A stretch of 64,000 nt of DNA. Source: Macrostomum hystrix (lineage: Eukaryota > Platyhelminthes > Macrostomidae). The first letter of the stretch is position 1. The number at the start of each line of letters is the position of its first letter. Positions 11,694 to 25,700 of this stretch are shown here, one piece after another. A program made the position numbers and the translations under genes. The stretch is from contig CATNEN010000031.1 in assembly GCA_950097015.1 (NCBI GenBank), positions 3,102,001 through 3,166,000 on the forward strand, read 5' to 3'. The notes below the pieces were generated by a model, which saw nothing but the letters and a program-made list of their open reading frames with translations, was not told where the DNA came from and made no database searches.

Positions 11694-14177
11694 CTAGCGA
11701 CCAATCAGGTACTTGCACACGAAGCGGACTACAGCGTCGGCCGGTTGGTGCTCCTCGATTTCGCAGAGAATCACGGCCGTGTTCTCTTGGCTAGAGGTGT
11801 TCTTGCGAGCCACGAAGCCGAACATTCTGAAAGAGTTTTTTTTGCAATTTTGCAATGAACAATTTTTTGTTGTTGCTTTTGCCATTGCGCTAAGTCAGGA
11901 TAATGTGTGCCACTTACTTTGGATGGGCCAGTCCCCTTGCTCTTGTCTCCTCCGAATCGAAGCTGAAATTGGCATTGAATTTTAATGTCATTTTTAATGG
12001 CTTTTATGGCTTTATCGTTTTATGGCTATATGGCTCACAAATCCCCTTGTTGACTAAATCCTACAAGGGAAATTCCGCTAAGGGAATCCCACACTGAGAA
12101 TTCCCGATTAGCAAAATCACTCGGGGAAATCCGCCTTCACCGGCTCACCTCCTACCGCCAGGCACCATGCCACAGTGCAGCACGCAGGCTGTGGGGTAGT
12201 GCTTTCTGAAGAACTGCCGCCTAGTGTTGTCAGTGAGGCTGACGCCATCGCGGGCCACCTTCAGCTGGCAGACGCAAGTGCGCAGCCGGTCCCGGTGGCG
12301 CAGGAGGGCGTCGGCGGCTCGGGCCAGACCACCGGCGCCAGTCAGTGACTCAATGTCGACGGCGCCCAAGTACAGCACGCTGCAGGCTGCGAAGGTAAGG
12401 AAAAAATTAAAGGTTGGAGATCCCTAAAAAATCCCACCAAGGGAAATCCCGCCAAGGGAAATCCCGCCAAGGGAAATCCCGCCAAAGGGAAATCCCGCCA
12501 AGGGAAATCCCGCCAAGGGAAATCCCGCCAAGGGAAATCCCGCCAAGGGAAATCCCGCCAAGGGAAATCCAGCTAATGCTCCGCCAGTATGCTCAAGTTA
12601 AATTCTCACCTGCGCCATGTTCCAGAATGACGCGCGGATCCAAGCTGCTATCCATGATGTCAGCGGGGTCGCTGTTGGAAACACTCGGAGGCAGCACCAG
12701 GCGGCAGGGCAGCGCCAGAGGCATGATGGTGTGCTGGTAGACCAGAGCAGCCAGCGAGGCGAACACAGGCTCGTTGGCGCAGCCGCGGATTCGAACCCCC
12801 CGGCTGGTCTGCTCTATGAGGAAGTGTCGCACCAACTCGTCGGCCGCCGATGTCGTTGAGCCGTCCGTTGTCGCTGTCGGCGGCGCGCCCGGCGGCACCT
12901 CTGCGACTTTTACGGCGAGTCCGTAGGCGCCAGAGAAGCTGGTGCTGTCACGAACGACGAATCGACCAGGTGGCAGAGGGCGCAACAGAGCGATGGCTTT
13001 GGAGAGAGGAGAAAGTGGGAAATCAGGCTTCGGTTAGACTCGAAGGGTTTCTATCGGTTTCTAAGTTGTAATTTGCGGTACTAGAAACAGCCCCAATTTC
13101 GAATCCGTATTGTGTGTTTAGCGGTACTGAGTTCGAATCTGCAGTATTTTATGCGGTACTGAGTTCGAATCTGCAGTATGTAAAGCGGTACTGAGTTCGA
13201 ATCCGCAGTATGTAAAGCGGTACTGGGTTCGAATCTGCAGTATGCAAAGCGGTACTGAGTTCGAATCTGCAGTATTTTACGCGGTACTGAGTTCGAATCT
13301 GCAGTATATAATGCGGTACTGAGTTCGAATCTGCAGTATGTGAAGCGGTTCTGAGCTCAGGTCCGCTAAAGCGATGACAAATATGCCGCTATAGTCGGGA
13401 ATTAATAAAAGCCTAGATTACCTTCTTCTCGACTAATATTCGGCAGGTACCAGAGCTGCGAGGTGTCATTGACAAATTTCAGCATGCCGCCAGGCGACGG
13501 CGGATCAAAGTCGAAGCCTCCGCCGCCGCCGACGCTGCTGCTGCCGCAGCCACTGTTGCTGGAGTAGCGAGGATTCGGACTGCTGTTACCGGGGCTGGCC
13601 GCCCAGGCGCCCACGCCGCCGCCTCCGCCGCCTCCGCCGCTGTTGAACTGCATTCGACTTGACTGATTGAAGCTGGATACCCCGTCTGTGTAGCCGCCAA
13701 CCTGCAGGTGATGCTGCTGCTGCTGCTGGCTAGCAGACGAGGCTCTTAGAAAGCTATTTCTAGGCTCAATATTCGACGCCTGTAGAGTCGCAGCTGTGGA
13801 GGAAGGTGAAAGAGCAGAGAAGATTTTCTGTTGGTGTTTGGTTTTTGATGCAGTGTTGCGTAGGTTAGACCCATCATTAAACTGTTATAGCTTAGTGAAG
13901 ATTAAGAGCAGTATAACACACGATAACCGGTTAGATTTTAGCGCGAAAACAAGTTAGCAAGCCTTGAAGTTGAATATTTTTAGAAAATTTGGTGCTGCAA
14001 AAGAGTTAATGCTTGAATTCAGGCCGCTATGAAAGCACCAATCTGGTCCTATCGTACTGGCGTAGGCCGGGTTGCTGAAAACTGTGTCGTCCATGTCGCT
14101 GGATGACAAGCTGCAGGCACCGCGGCCGACAGACCTGCGACTCTGCTGGAACTGGAACTCCGAGACCCTGCTGCTCC

Positions 14178-14231
<54 letters not shown>

Positions 14232-17200
14232 TTGGGAAGACACCTCCCCCAGCGCCGGTGATGAGAACTGGTCTCAGATCCGTCAATTCCACGTAGGTCT
14301 TCTCCTCGCCGATGCCATCCGCGTGAACAGTCGACGATGACGAGGCCGACGATGAGGCATTGTCGACAACGACCCTCGGCGGCTGCAGCTGGCCAGTCAC
14401 CGCCCGCCTGCCACTGGCGGAGGACGCTCGGATGGTGCCAGCTCTGAGGCTACCAGTTCTGTACGATGTGAACTTCTCACTGCGAGTCAGCGATCGGCTC
14501 GACTGGAATTGACGATGCTGGCGATGACTCTGGCGCTGCTGCTGCTGCTGCTGCTGCTGCTGCAGTTGCTGCAGTTGCAGATGTGCACCCTGGTCAAGAT
14601 GAACTGCCTGACCCTGCAGCATCAGCTGATGAGCCTGCTGAGCTGCCGGTACCTGGAGCAAGTTGCCGCCGCTAAAGCCGCCCGCTAGCTGCTGGACACT
14701 CACCGCTGCGGTTGGCATGGCAACCATGAATGCCATTGGCAGCACCTGAACTGGTGCCCCGCTGGTTAATGTTGTTGCAGTTGTCGCTGCAACATGCGAG
14801 GTGCTGCCTAGATGCGGGGAAGGCAGAGGAAGTTGCTAGAGGAAAATTATTAAAGAAATATTTTGGCTCGAGAAACTAGCAGTGCAAGAGTTTATGCAAT
14901 TTATGATATTAAAAAATTTAGATAGAAAACTAAACAACAAAGGTATAGGAGTAAACAAGTTTTACAGATTTTTTTACGATCGTTGAATATTCGAATTGCG
15001 CCGTAAAAGTCTTATGAAAACAAAAATTTTCGCTCATTTAGAGTTTTGAATCGTTTGAAAACACCGAATGCTCTTGCAATAGCTAACTGCAATTTTAAGT
15101 CATGCTTAAAGAATACACATCAAACCTGCTTCACCAACGTGGAAATTTATGAATATTGCGCAGCTAAATTAGGAACTGAGCGAAAGTACGCAAAAGTTTT
15201 TAATAAAACTTTTTTATTTTATTAATTTAATTTTTAATAAAAACGTGTGTACATAAAAAATATACCTGTGTGCTCTTTTGGATTAAAGCTTTAAGGATTT
15301 GTGATGTTTTTGGATCTGTGTTGTTTTTGGAGATGTGATTACTAATATTAATGCTCGTAATAGTTTATTACACCTGTCCCAATCGGGCCAGACGTGCAGG
15401 CAGAGTCAGTCCATGGACAGGGGAGACGCCACACCCACCCTTAATTACCCCAGCTGATCCTGTCACCCATTCAACAGCTGGGTGAACTGAAGCAATGCCG
15501 AGTTAAGTGTCTTTGTAAAGTACACAAAGTGTTCCGGTGGAGTCGGGAATCGAACCACTGCCCATCTTAGTTTTGCCAACAGAAACAGAAAATTTCGCCC
15601 ACCTCTGAGCAGCCCAACTCCAGTTGTTGAAGGTGTCGGCTGAGCTTGTGTCGGAAATGCAGCCGTCGGCGCTAACGGTGGCGCACTGCGGTCCAGTTGC
15701 GGCGTTGACAAGTTGAGGGTGCGCAGCCGGTTGTTGCCGAGCTGGTAGCCCGAGTTGGTGTGGCGCAGCCGGTGCTGGGCCGTGTGGCTTGGGAGTGTCT
15801 TTATGCCGTGTCCAATGGGGCGCAGGGTTGTAGTCTCTGAGTAGACGTCGGACACGCCTTGACTTTCCTGACGAGAGCTCGAGACCGCCTCGTTGGCCTG
15901 ACGATTACTGCTGCTGCTGCTGACCTGCACTGTTTCAGATCTGGCCATGTGCTGCTGCTGCTGCTGCTGCTGCCTATTAGACTCTCGCCAGTGCCCAGAG
16001 TCCTGGCCAATCGCAGAGGCCGGCCTATGAGGAGCGACCTGCTGATCCATCGGGAGCAGTTGATGCTGATGCTGCTGCAGCTGCTCGTAGTTGCGACCGT
16101 GGTGCATCTCGGAGCGCTGCTAAATGTTAAAACAATCGAGTTTTTTCAATGAAATTAAGAGCACAATTGACTATTAGTTTAAACGCACCATCGAAGAGGA
16201 CTCCTGGTGTTGGCGAAACGAGTTGGATTCCTCATGACGATGATGATGATGCTGATGCTGCTTGTGCTGGTGCTGCTGCTGCTGATAGGGCGGCTGCTCA
16301 TGTGTGGGAAACCGAAAGACTCCACCTGTTTTAGGTAAAAAATTATGGAATTAGTTTCACAAACGATAACACACTCGTAATTAGAATTCTTGCAAACAGC
16401 CGCCATCTCTTAGATCTGTTTAAAAGTACAGATTGGATGGGGGGCTAGCTAGACAGGAGGGTGAGAGAGTGAGGGGCTTATCAGTTGGGGCCAGGCGACG
16501 ACCAATCAGAAAGGAGGAAGGGGGTAGGAATAAACTAGAGAACAGATTAGGAGTAGGAAAGAGAAAAAACTGGAACTAGATAGAACTGGATAAAGTAAAT
16601 AAGAAATGCTGGAACAATAGTTGGCAGACAATTGACACGGCCATCGCCACGAAAATATACTGCATATTAAAGTCTCACCTGGACTATCCAATCGTGAGGA
16701 CTGGTTCAGTGGCCCGTCGCGAGGTGAAAACCCGTCTCTTCTGGAAACCGGTGGCGGCTGCTGCTGCCGCAGCGGCTGCGGCTGAGCCGATTTTGGCGGC
16801 GGCTGCTGACCAGTCGGCGGGAACACCTGGAATATGCTGACCCTCTCCTGCACCTCCGTGGAGCTTTCGTGCTTCGAGGCGCTCTCCTTCTCGCTGCGCT
16901 GATAGCTTTGGCTCTGCTCAGCAGATGCCGAGCTACGCAACGCTGTCACCGCTGCAGAGCCCGATGGAAATGCGACAGCGTTGGAAGCAGCAGCACCGGC
17001 CGGTTGCAGCTGACTCGCGGATGGCAGCCGGGTTCGCGGCGGCGGCGTTGGCAGCTTCTCGTTGGCCGGGGCCATTTCAGTGTTCACGTACAGCGGCTCC
17101 GGCGAGAGGGTGTCCCGACTGTCACTGCCGCTGTCACTGTCGCCGTCTCGGCCGCCGTTCCAGGAGTCGATGTTCTGATAGTCATCGTCTGGCCGGAACC

Positions 17201-18089
17201 GCTGATCTCTGCGGCCTGGAAAAGTTGATTTCGAAGGAATTTTGTAAGTGAGGGACTCGGGCAACACACCGAGAGAATGTGCAGAGCAAGCGGAGTTGCT
17301 TAGAAAGCAGGGGGTAGGACATAAAAAATCAAAACGTCAATTTATGCCTGTCGAGCGTAGGGGGGGGGTCAGTGGCAGAGCGGTTTAACGCGAACCGAGG
17401 TGCCTGAGCTCGATTCCGCGGCGAGGCCACATTAAATTGGGTGCGCAGCCGCGGTGAGAAGGCTTGGGGGCTTGTCGTGCAATTTGCGCCCTTGAGGGCC
17501 AACCTCCAAGGTTCAGTGAAGTATACACTGTCTAACGATGAGAAAGACAGGGCACGTGTACACACCTGTGTGAGCGAGTGCCTTGCGTACAGTATTTGTG
17601 TGCGTGTGTGCTCAAGAGTCAGCGGAATGAGAAGAATTGCCTCCTCGCTGGCTGCGGGTCTAGTGTCACCAAATAATGTGCCATTGCCTGTAGCTCTCCT
17701 GCAATTATTAATTAACTAGTATTACCTGTCGAGCGTCTTGGTCCGCCGCTGCCGCCGCTGCGATACCCTGGCGAGCTGGTCTGGGCGTCCGAGGAGCCGT
17801 TGTCTCCCCATCTCAGCTGGCCAAGCTCGCGCAGTTGTCTCTGAGCGTCGGCCAGCTGGGCCATCAGAAGGCGCTCCTTGTCGGTGGGAGCCGCCCACTG
17901 CGGCTGTCTCGATTGGCTACTGTGGAACTGCTGATCGCGAGGAGGAGAAGTATGGTGATGCGGAGCCGGGTGGCTTCGGTCGTCTGGCACCCAGACGTCC
18001 TCCAACAGCTGGTCGATGTCGCCCGACTGGCTGTAGACGCGGGCGCCACCTCCGCCTCCGCTGCTTCGATAATACGGCGCCGTGGTCAT
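11694..18089 (-). CDS. TNS: Tensin-like SH2-PTB focal adhesion protein (ten exons)
   Basis: Exons in coding order: 18089-17726, 17215-16679, 16325-16189, 16119-15603, 14807-14058, 13793-13422, 12996-12610, 12386-12149, 11962-11918, 11826-11694. They sum to 3480 nt (1159 residues plus TAG) with all phases consistent. Residues 1 to about 880 are disordered, rich in Gln, His, Ser, Pro and Gly, with a run of 17 CAG codons. The SH2 domain starts at WYLPNISREE (about 883) and carries GRFVVRDS with the phosphotyrosine-binding Arg at about 908; LVYQHTIMPLALP is typical of tensins. The PTB domain (about 1022-1159) includes FGFVARK and ends in KYLIGR. Tensins couple integrin tails to actin at adhesions. 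The PTEN-like phosphatase and C2 domains of long tensins were not found upstream, so this may be a short form, as in insects. The ATG at 18089 has an in-frame stop upstream (about 18123-18121); a TAG/GA acceptor just before it is possible, so the 5' end is less sure than the rest. Confidence 0.9.
12425..12575. repeat. 15-bp minisatellite in a tensin intron
   Basis: Ten or so copies of GGGAAATCCCGCCAA between the SH2 exon and the first PTB exon. Degenerate relatives of the same motif (GGGAAATTCCGCTAA, GGGAATCCCACAC, GGGGAAATCCGCC) lie at 12067-12132 in the next intron. Confidence 0.95.
13117..13370. repeat. 32-bp minisatellite with a tRNA B-box-like core
   Basis: About eight copies of a 32-bp unit containing GCGGTACTGAGTTCGAATC followed by TGCAGTAT. 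The GAGTTCGAATC core fits the RNA polymerase III B-box consensus and matches the head of tRNA-like repeats elsewhere in the window. It lies in the tensin intron that splits the SH2 domain (12997-13421). Confidence 0.92.
14179..14229 (-). repeat. (CAG)17 coding microsatellite in tensin
   Basis: Seventeen uninterrupted CTG on the plus strand, read as CAG (Gln) in the tensin linker. A shorter CAG-rich run follows at about 14528-14578. Pure triplet runs of this kind are normally length-polymorphic. Confidence 0.95.
15367..15565 (-). mobile_element. tRNA-derived SINE, family B, in a tensin intron
   Basis: Read on the minus strand: a GGTTCGATTCCCGACTC B-box, then TTCAGTTCACCCAGCTGTTG, a GGTGTGGCGTCTCC block and a GTCCATGG motif. 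It matches the copies at 36140-36428 and 55383-55575. The A-box part is missing or diverged and the head end stops about 35 bp from an exon. Confidence 0.75.
17359..17712 (+). mobile_element. tRNA-derived SINE, family A, second copy
   Basis: Plus-strand head with GTCAGTGGCAGAGCGGTTTA, B-box GAGCTCGATTCC, and a body closely matching the 229-613 copy through CTGCGGGTCTAGTGTCACCA. It ends at 17712 without a clear (TCAAA)n tail. It lies in the first tensin intron, antisense to the gene. Confidence 0.8.
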
Positions 18090-19793
18090 TGAACCGCTGG
18101 CAGATCTCCTAGTATGTTTCTTTCAGTCGAAACCCAATGTTAAAGAGCTTTCTCCGTTGATGTCCGCTGTGGTCGCGGTGCTGTTGATACTCGACAAAAG
18201 TGGGAGGCGCGCTGCTGCTAGTCTGAGTAACCGAGCACAAACACGCGCTACACGCCTTTGTGGCACAGCCAGTGGGTGGGTGTGCGATGAGAAAGAGTAG
18301 AAGAAGGGCGCCTTCACCTCTTTGTGAGCAGTCGAAGCAGTTTGAGTCTGAGTTGAGCTCGTGTGTGCCAGGACAATTAATCAATGGGGCGCCTGTGTGT
18401 GTTGGCCTAGGCGAGTCGGATGTTGCTCAGTTGACCCTCCAAAAAATCTCTAGGTCTGCCTTTCCTCTGCGCGAGTGTACTCAAAAAAAGCAGCAGCACC
18501 AGGAATAGTGGCTGGGTGAGGGAACTGAGAGCTGTACTCTACTCTAGCTGCCCGCCTCTCTACCCCTCTCCCTCTCGCCAATCTCGTCGCTTCCCAGGTC
18601 AGACCGCCAAGTACGTGCATTTCTACAAAAGCGTACACGAGAAGGACAGATCAGAGTTTGTACTCGCCCCCATCTCTGCCCTTCTCGCCACTGCCTCAAA
18701 AAAGAATTTTAAAGCATACTCACACACACACAATTGCTGCCAGGTTTTCAAAAGTGTAGCATTTTATGTCTGCCGTTTATCCAGTCATCAATAGCATTGC
18801 TGTCATGCGGCTATATGCTCAGCACACACAAATATACTCCCCCCAACCACCTGTTATTTGAGCAGATAAAAGGCAGCTTTCTATGGGAACCAACTGCTCA
18901 GAACAGTTGGGCTGCTGAGCTATGCGCGCGAATGTTTTGACTTAGAGTATTTTTAAAGAGAAGAATGAAACACTTGAGCCGCAAACTTGGGGCCATTGAG
19001 ACTGGGAGCCGAGGGTGGAGGGCCATTGCCTACTTTATGCAGCCACTAACCTTGTTTTTATTTTTTAGTTGAAGCAAGCAATGAATTCCTTATAATCTCA
19101 ACGCCCTTCTCAACGCGCAAAGTTATTCTATTAGTAGTTTTCTTATAAAATTTGTCCATAATACTCCAGTCTTCATTCAACTGTCAGACAGGCGGACAGA
19201 CAGACAGACAGACAGCCTTCCAGTCTACAGTACTTAACGTTAAACTGCCTCTCAAATATATTTCAGCATTGCATAATTTGTCTACGTACAATTTAAATTT
19301 TGAGCACACTGAAAATGGTGTCATAGCTATCCCGAGTCTATTCCACAGGGAGATGTGCAATCTATACATGCATGGGAAGGGGTTGAGGCAAAACTGTGCA
19401 GAAAACCGGACGAAAAAAACTGCCGAATGTTTGCCATTACTACGGCAGAATAACTGATCTGACAACCCGCTTGAGAGCGCGGGTGTGAGAACACACTGTA
19501 AGCTTAGAAAGTAATATTCCCATCTGCATGCCAGCGACAATTTGATAGCCATTTAGTTTGATAGCGTCTGAGTACTACATGAGAGCTGCTAGGAATCCAA
19601 TTCCCACGCGACTGCGGCTGCAGCAGAATTCCCTGAGCCTATAAGCTTTCACTTGCACAGCGAATTCTCATTAGTTCAGTTGGTACAACCGACTCTGCAT
19701 GTACTTTTTGTCCAACAAGAGACTGAGCTCTGAATAGAAATATTACAACTACGGCTACTAGTATGATTACCACATGCATTACAACATATACAG
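18090..19793. other. Tensin 5' flank, no further gene recognised
   Basis: This stretch should hold the tensin 5' UTR and promoter. It contains a short CA run at 18719-18732 and a GACA microsatellite at 19195-19214. No PTEN-like or C2 coding segment was seen on the minus strand. Small open frames here show no family features. Confidence 0.5.
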
Positions 19794-22700
19794 GTAATAG
19801 CTGATGCACTGAAACATCAGGGGGTAATAACTGATGCACTGAAACATCAGGGGGTAATGGCTGATGCACTGAAACATCAGGGGGTAATGGCGGATGCACT
19901 GAAAAATCAGGGGGTAATGGCTGATGCACTTGAAACATCAGGGGGTAATGGCGGATGCACTGAAACATCAGGGGGTAATGGCGGATGCACTGAAACATCA
20001 GGGGGTAATGGCTGATGCACTTGAAACAACAGGGGGTAATAACTGATGCACTGAAACATCAGGGGGTAATAACTGATGCACTGAAACATCAGGGGGTAAT
20101 AACTGATGCACTGAAACATCAGGGGGTAATGGCTGATGCACTTGAAACAACAGGGGGTAATAACTGATGCACTGAAACATCAGGGGGTAATAACTGATGC
20201 ACTGAAACATCAGGGGGTAATAACTGATGCACTGAAACATCAGGGGGTAATGGCTGATGCACTTGAAACATCAAGGGGTAATGGCTGATGCACTTGAAAC
20301 AACAGGGGGTAATAACTGATGCACTGAAACATCAGGGGGTAATAACTGATGCACTGAAACATCAGGGGGTAATAACTGATGCACTGAAACATCAGGGGGT
20401 AATGGCGGATGCACTGAAAAATCAGGGGGTAATGGCTGATGCACTTGAAACATCAGGGGGTAATGGCGGATGCACTGAAACATCAGGGGGTAATGGCGGA
20501 TGCACTGAAACATCAGGGGGTAATGGCTGATGCACTTGAAACAACAGGGGGTAATAACTGATGCACTGAAACATCAGGGGGTAATAACTGATGCACTGAA
20601 ACATCAGGGGGTAATAACTGATGCACTGAAACATCAGGGGGTAATGGCTGATGCACTTGAAACAACAGGGGGTAATAACTGATGCACTGAAACATCAGGG
20701 GGTAATAACTGATGCACTGAAACATCAGGGGGTAATAACTGATGCACTGAAACATCAGGGGGTAATGGCTGATGCACTTGAAACATCAGGGGGTAATGGC
20801 TGATGCACTTGAAACAACAGGGGGTAATAACTGATGCACTGAAACATCAGGGGGTAATGGCTGATGCACTTGAAACATCAGGGGGTAATGGCGGATGCAC
20901 TGAAACATCAGGGGGTAATGGCGGATGCACTGAAACATCAGGGGGTAATGGCTGATGCACTTGAAACAACAGGGGGTAATAACTGATGCACTGAAACATC
21001 AGGGGGTAATAACTGATGCACTGAAACATCAGGGGGTAATGGCGGATGCACTGAAACATCAGGGGGTAATGGCTGATGCACTTGAAACAACAGGGGGTAA
21101 TAACTGATGCACTGAAACATCAGGGGGTAATGGCGGATGCACTGAAACATCAGGGGGTAATGGCTGATGCACTTGAAACATCAGGGGGTAATGGCTGATG
21201 CACTTGAAACAACAGGGGGTAATAACTGATGCACTGAAACATCAGGGGGTAATAACTGATGCACTGAAACATCAGAGGGTAATGGCGGATGCACTGAAAC
21301 ATCAGGGGGTAATGGCTGATGCACTTGAAACATCAGGGGGTAATGGCTGATGCACTTGAAACAACAGGGGGTAATAACTGATGCACTGAAACATCAGGAG
21401 GTAATAACTGATGCACTGAAACATCAGGGGGTAATAACTGATGCACTGAAACATCAGGGGGTAATGGCTGATGCACTGAAACATCAGGGGGAAATAACGG
21501 ATGCACTGAAACATCATTGGGTAATGGCTGATGCACTGAAACATCAGGGGGTAATGGCGGATGCACTGAAACATCAGGGGGTAATGGCTGATGCACTTGA
21601 AACATCAGGGGGTAATGGCGGATGCACTGAAACATCAGGGGGTAATGGCTGATGCACTTGAAACATCAGGGGGTAATGGCGGATGCACTGAAACATCAGG
21701 GGGTAATGGCGGATGCACTGAAACATCAGGGGGTAATGGCTGATGCACTTGAAACAACAGGGGGTAATAACTGATGCACTGAAACATCAGGGGGTAATGG
21801 CTGATGCACTGAAACATCAGGGGGAAATAACGGATGCACTGAAACATCATTGGGTAATGGCTGATGCACTGAAACATCAGGGGGTAATGGCGGATGCACT
21901 GAAACATCAGGGGGTAATAACTGATGCACTGAAACATCAGGGGGTAATGGCTGATGCACTGAAACATCAGGGGGTAATAACTGATGCACTGAAACATCAG
22001 GGGGTAATAACTGATGCACTGAAACATCAGGGGGTAATAACTGATGCACTGAAACATCAGGGGGTAATAACTGATGCACTGAAACATCAGGGGGTAATAA
22101 CTGATGCACTGAAACATCAGGGGGTAATGGCTGATGCACTGAAACATCAGGGGGAAATAACGGATGCACTGAAACATCATTGGGTAATGGCTGATGCACT
22201 GAAACATCAGGGGGTAATGGCGGATGCACTGAAACATCAGGGGGTAATGGCTGATGCACTTGAAACATCAGGGGGTAATGGCGGATGCACTGAAACATCA
22301 GGGGGTAATGGCGGATGCACTGAAACATCAGGGGGTAATGGCTGATGCACTTGAAACAACAGGGGGTAATAACTGATGCACTGAAACATCAGGGGGTAAT
22401 GGCGGATGCACTGAAACATCAGGGGGTAATGGCTGATGCACTTGAAACATCAGGGGGTAATGGCTGATGCACTTGAAACAACAGGGGGTAATAACTGATG
22501 CACTGAAACATCAGGGGGTAATAACTGATGCACTGAAACATCAGGGGGTAATGGCGGATGCACTGAAACATCAGGGGGTAATGGCTGATGCACTTGAAAC
22601 ATCAGGGGGTAATGGCTGATGCACTTGAAACAACAGGGGGTAATAACTGATGCACTGAAACATCAGGGGGTATTAACTGATGCACTGAAACATCAGGGGG

Positions 22701-25700
22701 TAATAACTGATGCACTGAAACATCAGGGGGTAATGGCTGATGCACTGAAACATCAGGGGGAAATAACGGATGCACTGAAACATCATTGGGTAATGGCTGA
22801 TGCACTGAAACATCAGGGGGTAATAACTGATGCACTGAAACATCAGGGGGTAATGGCTGATGCACTTGAAACATCAGGGGGTAATGGCGGATGCACTGAA
22901 ACATCAGGGGGTAATGGCTGATGCACTGAAACATCAGGGGGTAATGGCTGATGCACTTGAAACAACAGGGGGTAATAACTGATGCACTGAAACATCAGGG
23001 GGTAATGGCGGATGCACTGAAACATCAGGGGGTAATAACTGATGCACTGAAACATCAGGGGGTAATAACTGATGCACTGAAACATCAGGGGGTAATGGCT
23101 GATGCACTTGAAACAACAGGGGGTAATAACTGATGCACTGAAACATCAGGGGGTAATAACTGATGCACTGAAACATCAGGGGGTAATAACTGATGCACTG
23201 AAACATCAGGGGGTAATGGCTGATGCACTTGAAACATCAGGGGGTAATGGCTGATGCACTTGAAACAACAGGGGGTAATAACTGATGCACTGAAACATCA
23301 GGGGGTAATAACTGATGCACTGAAACATCAGGGGGTAATAACTGATGCACTGAAACATCAGGGGGTAATGGCTGATGCACTGAAACATCAGGGGGAAATA
23401 ACGGATGCACTGAAACATCATTGGGTAATGGCTGATGCACTGAAACATCAGGGGGTAATGGCGGATGCACTGAAACATCAGGGGGTAATAACTGATGCAC
23501 TGAAACATCAGGGGGTAATGGCTGATGCACTGAAACATCAGGGGGTAATAACTGATGCACTGAAACATCAGGGGGTAATAACTGATGCACTGAAACATCA
23601 GGGGGTAACAACTGATGCACTGAAACATCAGGGGGTAATAACTGATGCACTGAAACATCAGGGGGTAATAACTGATGCACTGAAACATCAGGGGGTAATG
23701 GCTGATGCACTGAAACATCAGGGGGAAATAACGGATGCACTGAAACATCATTGGGTAATGGCTGATGCACTGAAACATCAGGGGGTAATGGCGGATGCAC
23801 TGAAACATCAGGGGGTAATGGCTGATGCACTTGAAACATCAGGGGGTAATGGCGGATGCACTGAAACATCAGGGGGTAATGGCGGATGCACTGAAACATC
23901 AGGGGGTAATGGCTGATGCACTTGAAACAACAGGGGGTAATAACTGATGCACTGAAACATCAGGGGGTAATAACTGATGCACTGAAACATCAGGGGGTAA
24001 TGGCGGATGCACTGAAACATCAGGGGGTAATGGCTGATGCACTTGAAACAACAGGGGGTAATAACTGATGCACTGAAACATCAGGGGGTAATGGCGGATG
24101 CACTGAAACATCAGGGGGTAATGGCTGATGCACTTGAAACATCAGGGGGTAATGGCTGATGCACTTGAAACAACAGGGGGTAATAACTGATGCACTGAAA
24201 CATCAGGGGGTAATAACTGATGCACTGAAACATCAGAGGGTAATGGCGGATGCACTGAAACATCAGGGGGTAATGGCTGATGCACTTGAAACATCAGGGG
24301 GTAATGGCTGATGCACTTGAAACAACAGGGGGTAATAACTGATGCACTGAAACATCAGGGGGTAATAACTGATGCACTGAAACATCAGGGGGTAATAACT
24401 GATGCACTGAAACATCAGGGGGTAATGGCTGATGCACTGAAACATCAGGGGGAAATAACGGATGCACTGAAACATCATTGGGTAATGGCTGATGCACTGA
24501 AACATCAGGGGGTAATGGCGGATGCACTGAAACATCAGGGGGTAATGGCTGATGCACTTGAAACATCAGGGGGTAATGGCGGATGCACTGAAACATCAGG
24601 GGGTAATGGCTGATGCACTTGAAACATCAGGGGGTAATGGCGGATGCACTGAAACATCAGGGGGTAATGGCGGATGCACTGAAACATCAGGGGGTAATGG
24701 CTGATGCACTTGAAACAACAGGGGGTAATGGCTGATGCACTTGAAACAACAGGGGGTAATAACTGATGCACTGAAACATCAGGGGGAAATAACGGATGCA
24801 CTGAAACATCATTGGGTAATGGCTGATGCACTGAAACATCAGGGGGTAATGGCGGATGCACTGAAACATCAGGGGGTAATGGCTGATGCACTGAAACATC
24901 AGGGGGTAATGGCGGATGCACTGAAACATCAGGGGGTAATGGCGGATGCACTGAAACATCAGGGGGTAATAACTGATGCACTGAAACATCAGGGGGTAAT
25001 AACTGATGCACTGAAACATCAGGGGGTAATAACTGATGCACTGAAACATCAGGGGGTAATAACTGATGCACTGAAACATCAGGGGGTAATGGCGGATGCA
25101 CTGAAACATCAGGGGGTAATGGCTGATGCACTTGAAACATCAGGGGGTAATGGCTGATGCACTTGAAACAACAGGGGGTAATAACTGATGCACTGAAACA
25201 TCAGGGGGTAATAACTGATGCACTGAAACATCAGGGGGTAATGGCGGATGCACTGAAACATCAGGGGGTAATGGCTGATGCACTTGAAACATCAGGGGGT
25301 AATGGCTGATGCACTTGAAACAACAGGGGGTAATAACTGATGCACTGAAACATCAGGGGGTAATAACTGATGCACTGAAACATCAGGGGGTAATAACTGA
25401 TGTACTGAAACATCAGGGGGTAATGGCTGATGCACTGAAACATCAGGGGGAAATAACGGATGCACTGAAACATCATTGGGTAATGGCTGATGCACTGAAA
25501 CATCAGGGGGTAATGGCTGATGCACTTGAAACAACAGGGGGTAATAACTGATGCACTGAAACATCAGGGGGTAATGGCGGATGCACTGAAACATCAGGGG
25601 GTAATGGCTGATGCACTTGAAACAACAGGGGGTAATAACTGATGCACTGAAACATCAGGGGGTAATAACTGATGCACTGAAACATCAGGGGGAAATAACT

